Shown: positions 30,373 to 38,368 of the stretch, in pieces
Position numbering within the stretch: position 1 is the first letter of the stretch
Layout of the letters: each line of letters begins with the position of its first letter
Assembly (NCBI RefSeq): GCF_031179985.1
Contig: NZ_JAPSHJ010000009.1
Location: forward strand, 1-64,000
DNA length: 64,000 bases
Reading direction: 5' to 3'
Source: Arthrobacter sp.
Lineage (GTDB): Bacteria; Actinomycetota; Actinomycetes; Actinomycetales; Micrococcaceae
Position numbers and translations under genes: made by a program
The notes under the pieces: generated by a model
Databases searched by the model: none
Told to the model about the DNA's origin: nothing
The model's input: the letters and a program-made list of their open reading frames with translations, nothing else

Positions 30373-30470
30373 ATCGAGCTTAAGACATTCGGTCAGCCAT
30401 GAAAAAGTTGATCCGATTGTTAAGCCGATTGTTACGGCAGGTAGACAAACAACCTTTTGACCGAACAAAA

Positions 30471-30508
30471 CGACGGCGGAACCCCCTTAGCTGGATGTTC
30501 CGCCGTCG
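30471..30508 (-). terminator. Intrinsic terminator of hisN operon
   Basis: CGACGGCGGAAC pairs exactly with GTTCCGCCGTCG around a 14-base loop; on the minus strand it is followed by TTTTG. It closes the doxX-aroA-rsgA-hisN transcript. Together with the riboswitch this accounts for most of the 305-base gap 30222-30526. Confidence 0.87.
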
Positions 30509-30526
30509 ATAATTCTAGCCGGCAAC

Positions 30527-31339
30527 CTATAAGAGGTCGTCGAGATCAGGGTTGAGCCGCTTGAGCACCTCTGAGTGGAGGATCGAGTTGGTGGCCAGAG
30601 CATTGCCGCCGAAGGGGCCGTCATCGCCCTCCAAGGAGGTGAACCGCCCGCCCGCTTCGGTCACGATGGGAACCAGCGCAGCCATGTCGTAAAGATTCAG
30701 TTCGGGTTCGCAGGCTATATCCACTGCACCCTCTGCAACCAGGCAATAGGACCAGAAATCCCCGTAAGCCCTTGTCCTCCAGACCTCCTCAGTCAATCCA
30801 AGAAACTCATCGAGATTCCCGCGTTCCTTCCAGCCACCCAGGCTGGAGTAGGACAACGAAGCGTCCGACAGTTCCGAGACGTTTGAGACCCGCAGCCTGG
30901 TGGCCGCAGCCAGGGATCGGCCCATGTATGCCCCCGCGCCTTTGGCTGCCCACCAGCGTTTGCCCAGGGCCGGTGCACTGACGAGGCCAACTACGGGTTC
31001 GCCTTCATCGACGAGCGCGATGAGGGTGGCCCAGACCGGCACACCCCGAACGAAGTTTTTGGTTCCGTCGATGGGGTCGATGATCCAGCGACGGGAACCG
31101 TGCCCTGAGCTTCCGAACTCCTCACCGAGGACAGCGTCACGGGGGCGCGAGCGCGACAGCTGCCCGCGGATGGATTCCTCGGCAGCCTTGTCAGCGTCTG
31201 TAACCGGTGTCAGATCGGGTTTCGTTTCGATCTGAAGGTCAAGCGCCTTGAAGCGGCTCATCGTCTGATCGTCCACGGAGTCAGCCAGGACGTGGGCGAG
31301 GCGCAGGTCATCGTTGTAGCTCGAAGCGGGTTGGGTCAT
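30527..31339 (-). CDS. hisN: Inositol-monophosphatase-family histidinol-phosphatase
   Basis: A 270-residue phosphatase of the IMPase fold. LGEEF (Glu73/74) and DPIDGTKN (Asp88, Asp91) form the metal site, and [15 protein letters not shown] holds the C-terminal metal/substrate aspartate. In actinobacteria this member, in the aroA-rsgA-hisN order seen here, is the histidinol-phosphatase of histidine synthesis. It follows rsgA with a gap of about 80 bases. Confidence 0.88.
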   Translation of the reverse strand: MTQPASSYNDDLRLAHVLADSVDDQTMSRFKALDLQIETKPDLTPVTDADKAAEESIRGQLSRSRPRDAVLGEEFGSSGHGSRRWIIDPIDGTKNFVRGVPVWATLIALVDEGEPVVGLVSAPALGKRWWAAKGAGAYMGRSLAAATRLRVSNVSELSDASLSYSSLGGWKERGNLDEFLGLTEEVWRTRAYGDFWSYCLVAEGAVDIACEPELNLYDMAALVPIVTEAGGRFTSLEGDDGPFGGNALATNSILHSEVLKRLNPDLDDLL

Positions 31340-31417
31340 GGTTCCAAACTACCGTCTCGGCGGCCTTCAGGCCCGGAAGCGCTGCAGCAACGCTGCCAAT
31401 GTGACCGCAGCGTGCCT

Positions 31418-32533
31418 TTAGGAGACGCTGCCGAGTTCCTTTGTTTCCTGTGCTTCCATGCGCGGATCTGTGCCGAGGAGGCGGCGGAGCGAAGCGAGCC
31501 GTGCGGCACCGGAAGCTCCGGCATGGCCCTCGGCCACCCAGGCGTCCACTCCGCAGTTGACTGCTGTGGCGTCGTGCTTGCAGCCGCGTTCACAGGCCTC
31601 GGTCCCAGGCTCAAGGTCGGGGAAGGAGTGCAGGATCCTGTCCGGATCCACGTGGGCCAGTCCGAAGGAGCGGATTCCGGGTGTGTCGATGATCCAGCTT
31701 CCTGTGGGAGCGCCGGTGACTTTCAAGGCAAGGGCCGACGACGACGTGTGGCGGCCGCGACCCGTCACGGCATTGACCCCTCCAGTGGCCCGTTCAGCGC
31801 CTGTGAGGGCATTCACCATAGTGGACTTGCCAACGCCCGAGTGGCCGAGCATGACGGTGACCTTGCCGTCAAGGTGATGGCGGAGCTGCGCGACCGCTTC
31901 ACGGTCCAGACGGGCAGACAGCCCGTCATCCGAGCGGGCATCGATTCCTGAAGCCGCTGAGTCAGCGGTGCGGCTGATAATTACCGGAAAATCCAGATGG
32001 CGGTAGTTGGCCAGCAGCTCTGCCGGGTCCTTGACGTCGGCTTTGGTGACCAGCAGCAAGGGGTCGATGCCGGCGTCGTATGCAGCCACCAGGGCCCGGT
32101 CTATGAAACCTGTCCGCGGCTCCGGGTTGGCCGCTGCAACCACGATGACAAGCTGATCGGCATTGGCCACCACGGCGCGCTCGATGGGGTCAGTATCGTC
32201 TGCGCTGCGGCGCAGGAGTGTTTTGCGGTCTTGAATCCTGACCAGTCGTGCCAGCGTGTCAGGCTCTCCTGAAACGTCTCCAACGAGGGAAACAAAGTCT
32301 CCAGCCACCACTGGGGAGCGGCGAAGCTCCCTGGCGCGGGCGGCCACCACCGTCCGTTCATTCCCTGAGTCTTCGCCCACGACCGCTGTGTACCTGCCCC
32401 GGTCTACCGTGATGATCCTGCCGGTGACGGCGTCGTCGTGGCTGGGACGGTCCTTGGTGCGGGGGCGGGAGCCCTTTTTGTTCGGACGGATCCGGACATC
32501 GGACTCGTCCCAGGACTCAGTGCTGCGTGCCAC
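31418..32533 (-). CDS. rsgA: Ribosome small-subunit-dependent GTPase A
   Basis: A 371-residue circularly permuted GTPase. An OB-fold (about 35-100) is followed by G4-type TKAD, G1 GHSGVGKST, G3 DTPG and a C-terminal zinc site (CERGCKHD...C). RsgA assists late maturation of the 30S subunit. The GTG start at 32533 overlaps the end of aroA by 17 bases; longer in-frame readings would be embedded in aroA. It is the middle gene of the aroA-rsgA-hisN operon. Confidence 0.94.
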   Translation of the reverse strand: MARSTESWDESDVRIRPNKKGSRPRTKDRPSHDDAVTGRIITVDRGRYTAVVGEDSGNERTVVAARARELRRSPVVAGDFVSLVGDVSGEPDTLARLVRIQDRKTLLRRSADDTDPIERAVVANADQLVIVVAAANPEPRTGFIDRALVAAYDAGIDPLLLVTKADVKDPAELLANYRHLDFPVIISRTADSAASGIDARSDDGLSARLDREAVAQLRHHLDGKVTVMLGHSGVGKSTMVNALTGAERATGGVNAVTGRGRHTSSSALALKVTGAPTGSWIIDTPGIRSFGLAHVDPDRILHSFPDLEPGTEACERGCKHDATAVNCGVDAWVAEGHAGASGAARLASLRRLLGTDPRMEAQETKELGSVS

Positions 32534-33941
32534 CGTTGGAAGCCTCTTCCCGGGCGTGCCGTGGTCCACGACGTGTGGCGGAGCCGGAGTCAGGTCCCTG
32601 TGCCAGCATGTCAGTCCACATCTGCGGAAACTCAGGCATGGTCTTCGCCGTCGTGGCGATATCTTCGACTTCCACGCCAGGGACGGCGAGACCCACAATG
32701 GCCCCGGCCGTCGCCATACGGTGGTCAGCGTAGCTGTGGAAAATGCCCGGATGGAGCGGAGTGGGCCGAATGAGCAGGCCGTCCGGTGTTTCCTCGACGT
32801 CTCCACCAAGCCCGTTGATCTCGCTGACCAAAGCAGCAAGGCGGTCCGTTTCATGGCCCCGCAGGTGCGCGATGCCGCTGAGCCTGGACGGACCCGTGGC
32901 AAGTGCACAGAGCGCGGCAACCGTTGGGGCAAGCTCGCTCGTGTCGCTGAATTCGACGCCCTTGATTTCGGTCCCACCGGTGACGGTCAAGGTACCGTCC
33001 TCCAGGCTGACGGTTGCGCCGAATGCCGGGAGGATGCTGCGCCACATATCGCCAACCTGCGTGGTGCCCTCGGGCCAGTTGGGAATCCGTACCGTTCCAC
33101 CCGTGGCCACTGCAGCCGCGAGGAAAGGCCCGGCGTTGGACAGGTCCTGTTCGATCCTTTGGTCGAAGGCGCTGATGGGGCCGGGGGAGACGACCCAGTG
33201 ATTTGGGCGGGAGTCGTCCACTGAGACGCCTACGCCGCGCAGTGCTGCCACCGTCATGTTGATGTGGTCAAGGCTGGGGACAGGCGCGCCAACGTGTTCC
33301 AGGTGGAGGCCTTCAGCGAACCGGGCTCCCACGAGCAGCAGCGCAGACACAAACTGTGAGGAGGCGCTGGCATCAACAACCAGGTGCCCGCCGCGAACCT
33401 GTCCCGTCCCTTCAACCTTGAACGGCAGGGACGACGGCGGCTCGTTTGTTTCGCCGCTGACTGTCACGCCCAGCGAGGTAAGAGCCGTGATGATGGTGCC
33501 CATGGGCCGCACGCGTGCATGCGGGTCCCCGTCGAAGAGGGTGCCGCCGTTGCGCAGCGCCGCGAGCGGGGGAACGAAACGCATCACTGTACCCGCGAGG
33601 CCGCAATCTATAGAAGCCTCCCCGGCGGCGTCGGATCCGGTGATGGGCGATACTTCAAGGTCGGGGCCGAATACGCTGTCTCCGGGAACCTCGGTGATAA
33701 TGGCTCCCAGCTGGCGCAGGGCCTGGATCATCAATGCAGAATCGCGTGAGTGGAGCGGGGCACGCAGCCTTGAAGGACCATCAGCAAGTGCTGCCAGGAC
33801 AAGGTACCTGTTGGTCAGGGACTTTGAGCCTGGTACTGCAACTGTGGCGTCAACCGGGCGGGCTGCGTAGGGCGCCGGCCAGTGGTGGCCGGGGTCAGCC
33901 GAGAGGGGGGCAGCGTGAGCGGCTGAGGTGATTCCGGTCAT
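32517..33941 (-). CDS. aroA: 3-phosphoshikimate 1-carboxyvinyltransferase (EPSP synthase)
   Basis: A 474-residue EPSP synthase joining shikimate-3-phosphate and phosphoenolpyruvate in the chorismate pathway. VPGSKSLTNR is the N-terminal substrate-binding loop, DCGLAGTVMRF the second signature (LxxSGT replaced by LAGT), and YADHRMATAGAIVGL the C-terminal signature. The LAGTVMR version instead of GNAGTAMR is common in actinobacteria. It follows the DoxX gene by six bases. Confidence 0.95.
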   Translation of the reverse strand: MTGITSAAHAAPLSADPGHHWPAPYAARPVDATVAVPGSKSLTNRYLVLAALADGPSRLRAPLHSRDSALMIQALRQLGAIITEVPGDSVFGPDLEVSPITGSDAAGEASIDCGLAGTVMRFVPPLAALRNGGTLFDGDPHARVRPMGTIITALTSLGVTVSGETNEPPSSLPFKVEGTGQVRGGHLVVDASASSQFVSALLLVGARFAEGLHLEHVGAPVPSLDHINMTVAALRGVGVSVDDSRPNHWVVSPGPISAFDQRIEQDLSNAGPFLAAAVATGGTVRIPNWPEGTTQVGDMWRSILPAFGATVSLEDGTLTVTGGTEIKGVEFSDTSELAPTVAALCALATGPSRLSGIAHLRGHETDRLAALVSEINGLGGDVEETPDGLLIRPTPLHPGIFHSYADHRMATAGAIVGLAVPGVEVEDIATTAKTMPEFPQMWTDMLAQGPDSGSATRRGPRHAREEASNGGTQH

Positions 33942-33947
33942 ACTGCT

Positions 33948-34496
33948 TTATGCTCCCGCTGCATGGTCTACGGCCTTGCGAACTGCTTTGTCTGCACGCT
34001 TCAGCTGCTTACCTGTGGTTTTCCTGGCATCTGCGGCCAGATGCCCCGCGCCTTTCCGCGCGTCCGCGGCGAGGTGTTCGGCGCGCCACGCCAGGCTCGG
34101 CTTGCCTGCAGTATCCACTGACGCCAAGAGGACCCCTCCGGTCAGCGTCATGTTCTTCAGCAACTGATTACGACGGGACTGGCGGCCTTCCTTGGAACTG
34201 ATGTCGGCGCTGCGCCATTCCACGAAGGCGTTCAAGGCTGAAATGACAGCAAGGACAGCAGCCGCCATCCGTGCGGACTTTCCGAGGGCGAAGCAGAGGC
34301 CCGCCCCTACCTGGGTACCGCCGATCAGCCGGGCCAGGAGTCTTTCATCTGCAGGGAACGGGAGGGATTCAGAAGCACGTCGAAGCAGGGGAGACAACTG
34401 TGCGGCAGTATCATCCGCATTCTTGAGCTTATCCACGCCAGCAAGGACAAAACTGGATGCCAGCATGGGCCGGGCGAGAAAACGGACAAAGGACAT
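33948..34496 (-). CDS. DoxX-family membrane protein
   Basis: A 182-residue protein with a DoxX domain (about 1-130): FLARPMLASSFVLAGVDKL, GTQVGAGLCFALGK and four hydrophobic helices. A lysine/alanine-rich C-terminal tail (HLAADARKGAGHLAADARKTTGKQLKRADKAV) includes the same HLAADARK unit twice. DoxX proteins in mycobacteria take part in oxidative-stress complexes; here the gene is divergent from sigH, the thiol-stress sigma factor. AGGAGG precedes the ATG. Confidence 0.87.
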   Translation of the reverse strand: MSFVRFLARPMLASSFVLAGVDKLKNADDTAAQLSPLLRRASESLPFPADERLLARLIGGTQVGAGLCFALGKSARMAAAVLAVISALNAFVEWRSADISSKEGRQSRRNQLLKNMTLTGGVLLASVDTAGKPSLAWRAEHLAADARKGAGHLAADARKTTGKQLKRADKAVRKAVDHAAGA

Positions 34497-34565
34497 GAAT
34501 TTCCTCCTGGATGGACGAGCCGCGCAATCTCCGCGGGGGAACCGGTTCTAGTCTTGCACTTTTGT

Positions 34566-34591
34566 GGAATATTTGCCTGCCACCCGTCGTT
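34566..34591 (+). promoter_or_regulatory. SigH/SigR-type promoter upstream of sigH
   Basis: GGAAT (34566-34570), an 18-base spacer and GTT (34589-34591) match the known SigR/SigH consensus GGAAT-N18-GTT. It lies about 120 bases before the sigH start, as expected for positive autoregulation. Confidence 0.82.
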
Positions 34592-34709
34592 GTGAAATGC
34601 AGGCCTGTATCGCTCCGGTCAGGCACCGCGTAGTGGCTTGACCGGTCTGACCGGAAGCATGGACGTCCCCCGGATTCATTGACGTCCGGACACAGAGTGG
34701 AGAGCAAGT

Positions 34710-35564
34710 TTGAGTTTGGTAAAGGACGACATCAACCTGCTGAGTCCTGCACAGGAGTGGGAAGCAGGCGCTGCTGCATACCCGGGCAAGCGGAAGGTAA
34801 CAGTAGACTTGACTGCAATGAGCACCCTGGATCCGGCCGTAGCGGCCATGTACGAGGCAGTCGGAAACGATGCCACACCCGCAGCCCTGGCCGCGGCAGG
34901 TGAAGAGGCCGGGCAGCCGGCCCCTGAACCGGAAGTGGATGTCGAATCCGAATCGGCTGAGGAGCGGCGGCTCCGTTTTGAGCGCGACGCCATGCAGTAT
35001 GTCGATCAGCTTTACTCCGCTGCGATGCGGATGGCGCGGAACCCCGCCGATGCGGAGGACCTCGTCCAAGAGGCCTATACCAAGGCTTTTTCGGCGTTCC
35101 ATCAGTACAAGCCGGGAACCAACCTGAAGGCCTGGCTGTACCGGATTCTGACGAATACCTACATCAACCTCTACCGCAAAAGGCAGCGCGAACCCCTGCA
35201 GTCCAACACGGACACTATCGAAGACTGGCAGTTGGCACGGGCTGGGTCCCACACCTCAACGGGTTTGCGCTCGGCCGAGGTTGAAGCGCTTGACCATCTT
35301 CCGGATTCGGACGTCAAGCGGGCGCTTCAGGCGATACCCGAGGAGTTCCGGTTGGCCGTTTATTTTGCGGACGTTGAAGGCTTCGCGTACAAGGAAATTT
35401 CAGACATCATGAACACCCCGATCGGGACGGTTATGTCCCGACTTCACCGTGGCCGGAAGATGCTGCGCGATATGCTCGCGGACTATGCCGCAGAGCGGGG
35501 TTTTAAAGCCGCGGGGGAATCCACCCCGGCGCCCGGAAGTGACACACAGGAGAACAGGATATGA
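34710..35564 (+). CDS. sigH: ECF sigma factor of the SigH/SigR thiol-stress type
   Basis: A 284-residue ECF sigma factor when read from the TTG at 34710, which has GGAGAG at suitable spacing. Region 2 (from about residue 93) includes [19 protein letters not shown], and region 4 (about 205-265) [22 protein letters not shown] and [14 protein letters not shown]. The first 90 residues are low-complexity and acidic, longer than most SigH proteins; internal ATGs at 34818 and 34848 would give a more usual size. The stop overlaps the rsrA start. It directs transcription of thioredoxin, mycothiol and protein-quality genes under thiol oxidation. Confidence 0.94.
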   Translation: MSLVKDDINLLSPAQEWEAGAAAYPGKRKVTVDLTAMSTLDPAVAAMYEAVGNDATPAALAAAGEEAGQPAPEPEVDVESESAEERRLRFERDAMQYVDQLYSAAMRMARNPADAEDLVQEAYTKAFSAFHQYKPGTNLKAWLYRILTNTYINLYRKRQREPLQSNTDTIEDWQLARAGSHTSTGLRSAEVEALDHLPDSDVKRALQAIPEEFRLAVYFADVEGFAYKEISDIMNTPIGTVMSRLHRGRKMLRDMLADYAAERGFKAAGESTPAPGSDTQENRI

Positions 35565-35821
35565 GCGACTGCCAAGGATTGGGCGACTGTGATGACGCCC
35601 GGATGGAACGCATTTATGAGTACCTCGACGGTGCGCTGACGCGTGACGACGTTGCAGAGATCAAGAACCACTTGGACGACTGCTCAGAATGCCTTGAGCA
35701 GTACGACCTCGAGTGCGTTATCCGTAACATGGTGAAGCGTTCGTGTACTGAATCGGCTCCCGAGAACCTCAAGAATTCCATCCTGGACCGGATCCACGGG
35801 ATTCGTCCGGTCGACGCCTAG
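35561..35821 (+). CDS. rsrA: Zinc-binding redox-sensing anti-sigma factor
   Basis: An 86-residue ZAS-family anti-sigma factor. Cys10, His37, Cys41 and Cys44 (NHLDDCSEC) fall exactly where RsrA keeps its zinc and redox-active cysteines; Cys52 and Cys62 are extra. Oxidation of these thiols would release SigH. Its ATG overlaps the sigH stop (ATGA), so the two are made in matching amounts. Confidence 0.95.
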   Translation: MSDCQGLGDCDDARMERIYEYLDGALTRDDVAEIKNHLDDCSECLEQYDLECVIRNMVKRSCTESAPENLKNSILDRIHGIRPVDA

Positions 35822-35842
35822 CGGCCTCTCCAAAAACAGCAA

Positions 35843-35888
35843 AAGCTTCGGGCCCCGGAAACCATGTGGATTCCGGGGCCCGAAGCTT
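35843..35888. terminator. Intrinsic terminator after sigH-rsrA
   Basis: AAGCTTCGGGCCCCGGAA pairs exactly over 18 bases with 35871-35888 around a ten-base loop. A-rich and T-rich flanks on both sides suggest bidirectional use, also for the bL37 gene. Confidence 0.93.
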
Positions 35889-35912
35889 TAAGCTTTTGTT
35901 CCAAGCCGTGGC

Positions 35913-35987
35913 TTAGGTGTTGGGGCGCTTCCCGTGGTTAGCGCCGCCACGCTTACGGTCACGACGTTTACGTGCACGTTTGCTCAT
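35913..35987 (-). CDS. Small ribosomal protein bL37 (AURKAIP1/COX24-type)
   Basis: A 24-residue, very basic protein reading MSKRARKRRDRKRG then GANHGKRPNT. This matches the bL37 protein of the actinobacterial large ribosomal subunit, annotated elsewhere as an AURKAIP1/COX24-domain protein. A perfect AAGGAGG lies eight bases before the ATG. Confidence 0.93.
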   Translation of the reverse strand: MSKRARKRRDRKRGGANHGKRPNT

Positions 35988-36069
35988 AGCTGGCCTCCTT
36001 ACTATCGGTACTCAAAAGAGCTGCCCTCAAGTCTCCCATAAAGCGGGACTGGCCGCGAACCGGCGGACA

Positions 36070-36684
36070 CTACTCCTGCAATGAATTCTTGATTGCGATC
36101 TCCGCCTGGTCCAGGACAGTCCTGACGGTTTCCAGGGTCACCGGAGTAATGGGGTTGGAGCTGGCATGAAGCCTGAGCTCCACCCGCAGCTCGTCCCTGA
36201 AGGATTGAAGCATCATCTCGGCTTCTTTGAGCAGGGGGTCATAGCCAGATGGCTTGCGTTCGGCACGGGCGAACAGATCACCGGACTGGGCGCTGGAACG
36301 GGCTGCCTCCGCAGTGGCCGCAAGGTCTGCCCGTAGCCCACGCATGTTATTGCGGATGTCCGTACGCAGGTTGTCTGCGAGACGCCGGACTGAGGCGGAA
36401 ATGTCATTCTCCACATCAGCAAGCTTGTCCCGGCGTCCATTAAGCTCACCAAGCCCGGCCGTTGTGATGCTGTACTTGGTGCGCCGGCCCTGCGTCTCTG
36501 TTGCCACCAGGCCCTCTTCCTCAAGCTTGGCCAGCCGCGGATAGATGGTCCCGGCGCTGGGCGAATAGGTGCCGCCGAAACGGTCACTGAGCGCCTTGAT
36601 GAGTTCATAGCCATGTTTGGGTCCGGACTCCAGCAGTGCCAGAAGATAGAGGCGTAAGGCGCCGTGGGCGAAGACCGGAGGCAC
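36070..36684 (-). CDS. PadR-family transcriptional regulator
   Basis: A 204-residue regulator. The N-terminal winged helix shows LRLYLLALLESGPKHGYEL and YSPSAGTIYPRLAKLEEEGLV, diagnostic of PadR; the remainder is a long, charged, helical dimerisation part. The start overlaps the stop of the DUF4097 gene, so both sit in one operon. Two CGATATATCG palindromes ahead of that operon are the probable binding sites for autorepression. Confidence 0.93.
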   Translation of the reverse strand: MPPVFAHGALRLYLLALLESGPKHGYELIKALSDRFGGTYSPSAGTIYPRLAKLEEEGLVATETQGRRTKYSITTAGLGELNGRRDKLADVENDISASVRRLADNLRTDIRNNMRGLRADLAATAEAARSSAQSGDLFARAERKPSGYDPLLKEAEMMLQSFRDELRVELRLHASSNPITPVTLETVRTVLDQAEIAIKNSLQE

Positions 36685-37526
36685 TAGACCGCTGCTTCTG
36701 AACCTGCTGGCGACAGGCTGTGAAGAATGTGAACACTGCCTGATACCGAGTTCGTCCTGACGAGCATAAGCCGTGAATCGGGTCCCGCGATGGCCTCCAC
36801 CTTACCGCCAGGCTGGGAGTACTGCCGGTCATCGATAGTCACGGCTCCGCTCGCGGACTTGGCGATGATATCCACGCCCACATCCTGGGGCAGCCGGACG
36901 GTCAGATCACCGGAGATGGAGTTCGCGCCGAAATCGCTGGTGAACCCGTTGAGGTCGAAGCTCATATCTCCGCTGACAGTGTTCGCACGAATGTGGCTGA
37001 AGTGCCCTGAGGCTGTCGCTTCCCCGGACACGCTCTTGGCAGTCAGGACGCCGGTGTGGTTCCGCGCTATCACCTCACCGCTGACAGTATTGATGTGCAG
37101 CTCGCCAGACGTCGCGTCGGCCATGACTGAGCCGCGCACAGTAGCGAGCCGGGTTTGCTTGCCTGTTCCTGACACCAGGCCGTCGCCGCTGACTGTCCCT
37201 GCTTCCACCTGAACGCCCTCCGGCAGGGCGATGCTGATAACCACTGAATTGCTGCTGTTGTGGTTGACTGCGCCCATCAGGTTCTTGAACCAGCCCTGAG
37301 GCCCGTGAAGTTGATGCCTGACTTCCAGCCTGCCATTCACGAGACTTACTGCGACAGGATCACCGTGAACCTCGGAAATCTCGATCCGGCTCACAGCTTC
37401 ATCGTGGCAAACCACGTCGAAGCGACCGCCAACGATTCCCAGCTTAAGCGAGGTGACGCCGTCGACGTCGATGGTCTGAGGGCCGGTAACGGTCCAGCTG
37501 TTCTCTGTACTGCTGTTCTCTGTCAT
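36684..37526 (-). CDS. DUF4097-family beta-strand-repeat protein
   Basis: A 280-residue protein made of many short beta-strand repeats such as TVSGDGLVSG, TVSGEVIARN, SVSGEATAS, TVSGDMSFD and SISGDLTVR, the right-handed helix typical of DUF4097/putative adhesin domains. No signal peptide or membrane segment is visible, so it is probably cytoplasmic. Translation is coupled to the PadR gene that follows. In other Gram-positives such pairs respond to cell-envelope stress, which is a plausible role here. Confidence 0.87.
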   Translation of the reverse strand: MTENSSTENSWTVTGPQTIDVDGVTSLKLGIVGGRFDVVCHDEAVSRIEISEVHGDPVAVSLVNGRLEVRHQLHGPQGWFKNLMGAVNHNSSNSVVISIALPEGVQVEAGTVSGDGLVSGTGKQTRLATVRGSVMADATSGELHINTVSGEVIARNHTGVLTAKSVSGEATASGHFSHIRANTVSGDMSFDLNGFTSDFGANSISGDLTVRLPQDVGVDIIAKSASGAVTIDDRQYSQPGGKVEAIAGPDSRLMLVRTNSVSGSVHILHSLSPAGSEAAV

Positions 37527-37540
37527 GACTCCTCCAACTC

Positions 37541-37570
37541 ACGATATATCGTGTCGTTACGATATATCGC
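37541..37570. promoter_or_regulatory. Tandem palindromic operators, probable PadR sites
   Basis: ACGATATATCGT (37541-37552) and ACGATATATCGC (37559-37570) are two copies of an AT-rich palindrome spaced 18 bases centre to centre, 15 bases before the DUF4097 start. They stand out in a high-GC genome and suit a dimeric PadR regulator. Confidence 0.8.
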
Positions 37571-37601
37571 GATCCTTTGGAGTGCAACAGCCGACGGGCT
37601 G

Positions 37602-38201
37602 CTACTCCGGAGTGGCAAGACCCAGCCACTGGAACCACCCACGGTGCAGTACCAGCCAAGCCATCAATCCATAACCGGACTGGCCTGGAGTCCCGCCGTT
37701 GGCAGCAAGATCCTGACGCCACTGCTCGTGGTTCAGCAACGGCGAGAACGTATCCACATAGAGATGCTTGCGCCGGGTTGTTACATCGGCAAAGGCCGTA
37801 TTGAGGTCACTCAGCCGCCTGTTTTGTCCGGGATCAAGCGAGGGCGGTGGTCCAACGACAAAGACTTCGATGTTGTTTTGAGTGGCGGCGTCCAGGATGT
37901 TCGCAAGATTGAGCCGGCTTCTGGCAGTGGAAAGACCGAACTCCACGTCCCTGCCGGATAAGCCGATCACGAGCCGGTTTTCATGGTGCTCGCTGAACCG
38001 GCGTGCCGCTTCCGCCAGCCACCGCGATGCCAACCCTTCAGTTCCTTCCTGAGGGCAGGGGAGGGAGTAGCATTCAACGGCCACGCCGTCCTGTGGAGTG
38101 CGGGCAAGAACGCGCCCCAGCCAGCCAAGAGCCCTCGGGTCACCAAGTCCGGCCAGCAACTCATCTCCAACAGCCGCTATGCGCAGCTTCCTGTCTTCCA
38201 C
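37602..38201 (-). CDS. SGNH/GDSL-hydrolase-fold protein lacking the catalytic residues
   Basis: A 199-residue protein with the layout of an SGNH hydrolase: LRIAAVGDELLAG at the start, LVIGLSGRD in the middle, VFVVGPPPS, and PGQSGYGLMAWLVLHRGW near the end. The nucleophile position in the GDS block is Glu14, the GxND asparagine is replaced (SGRD, 82-85), and the C-terminal DxxH positions read NGGT (168-171). It is therefore unlikely to be an active esterase, although the fold looks preserved. The GTG start has AGAGG upstream. Function unknown, possibly binding or regulatory. Confidence 0.75.
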   Translation of the reverse strand: MEDRKLRIAAVGDELLAGLGDPRALGWLGRVLARTPQDGVAVECYSLPCPQEGTEGLASRWLAEAARRFSEHHENRLVIGLSGRDVEFGLSTARSRLNLANILDAATQNNIEVFVVGPPPSLDPGQNRRLSDLNTAFADVTTRRKHLYVDTFSPLLNHEQWRQDLAANGGTPGQSGYGLMAWLVLHRGWFQWLGLATPE

Positions 38202-38316
38202 TACTACCTCTTTACCTCGGCGATGACGTCAGGATTTGCCCTTGGTCCGACAGACAATTATCGGACAACTACCAGTGACTCACAGCCGCGGTGGGCGGCG
38301 TGTCCATTAAGCAGAA

Positions 38317-38359
38317 CTGCCCGGCCGTGCGTCGGTTGTTTCGACGACCAGCCGGGCAG
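38317..38359 (-). terminator. Hairpin terminator after kgd
   Basis: CTGCCCGGC pairs with GCCGGGCAG, with an inner GTCG/CGAC stem. It lies ten bases after the kgd stop. The T-run on the minus strand is weak (TTCTGCTT). Confidence 0.65.
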
Positions 38360-38368
38360 CAAGTGAAC

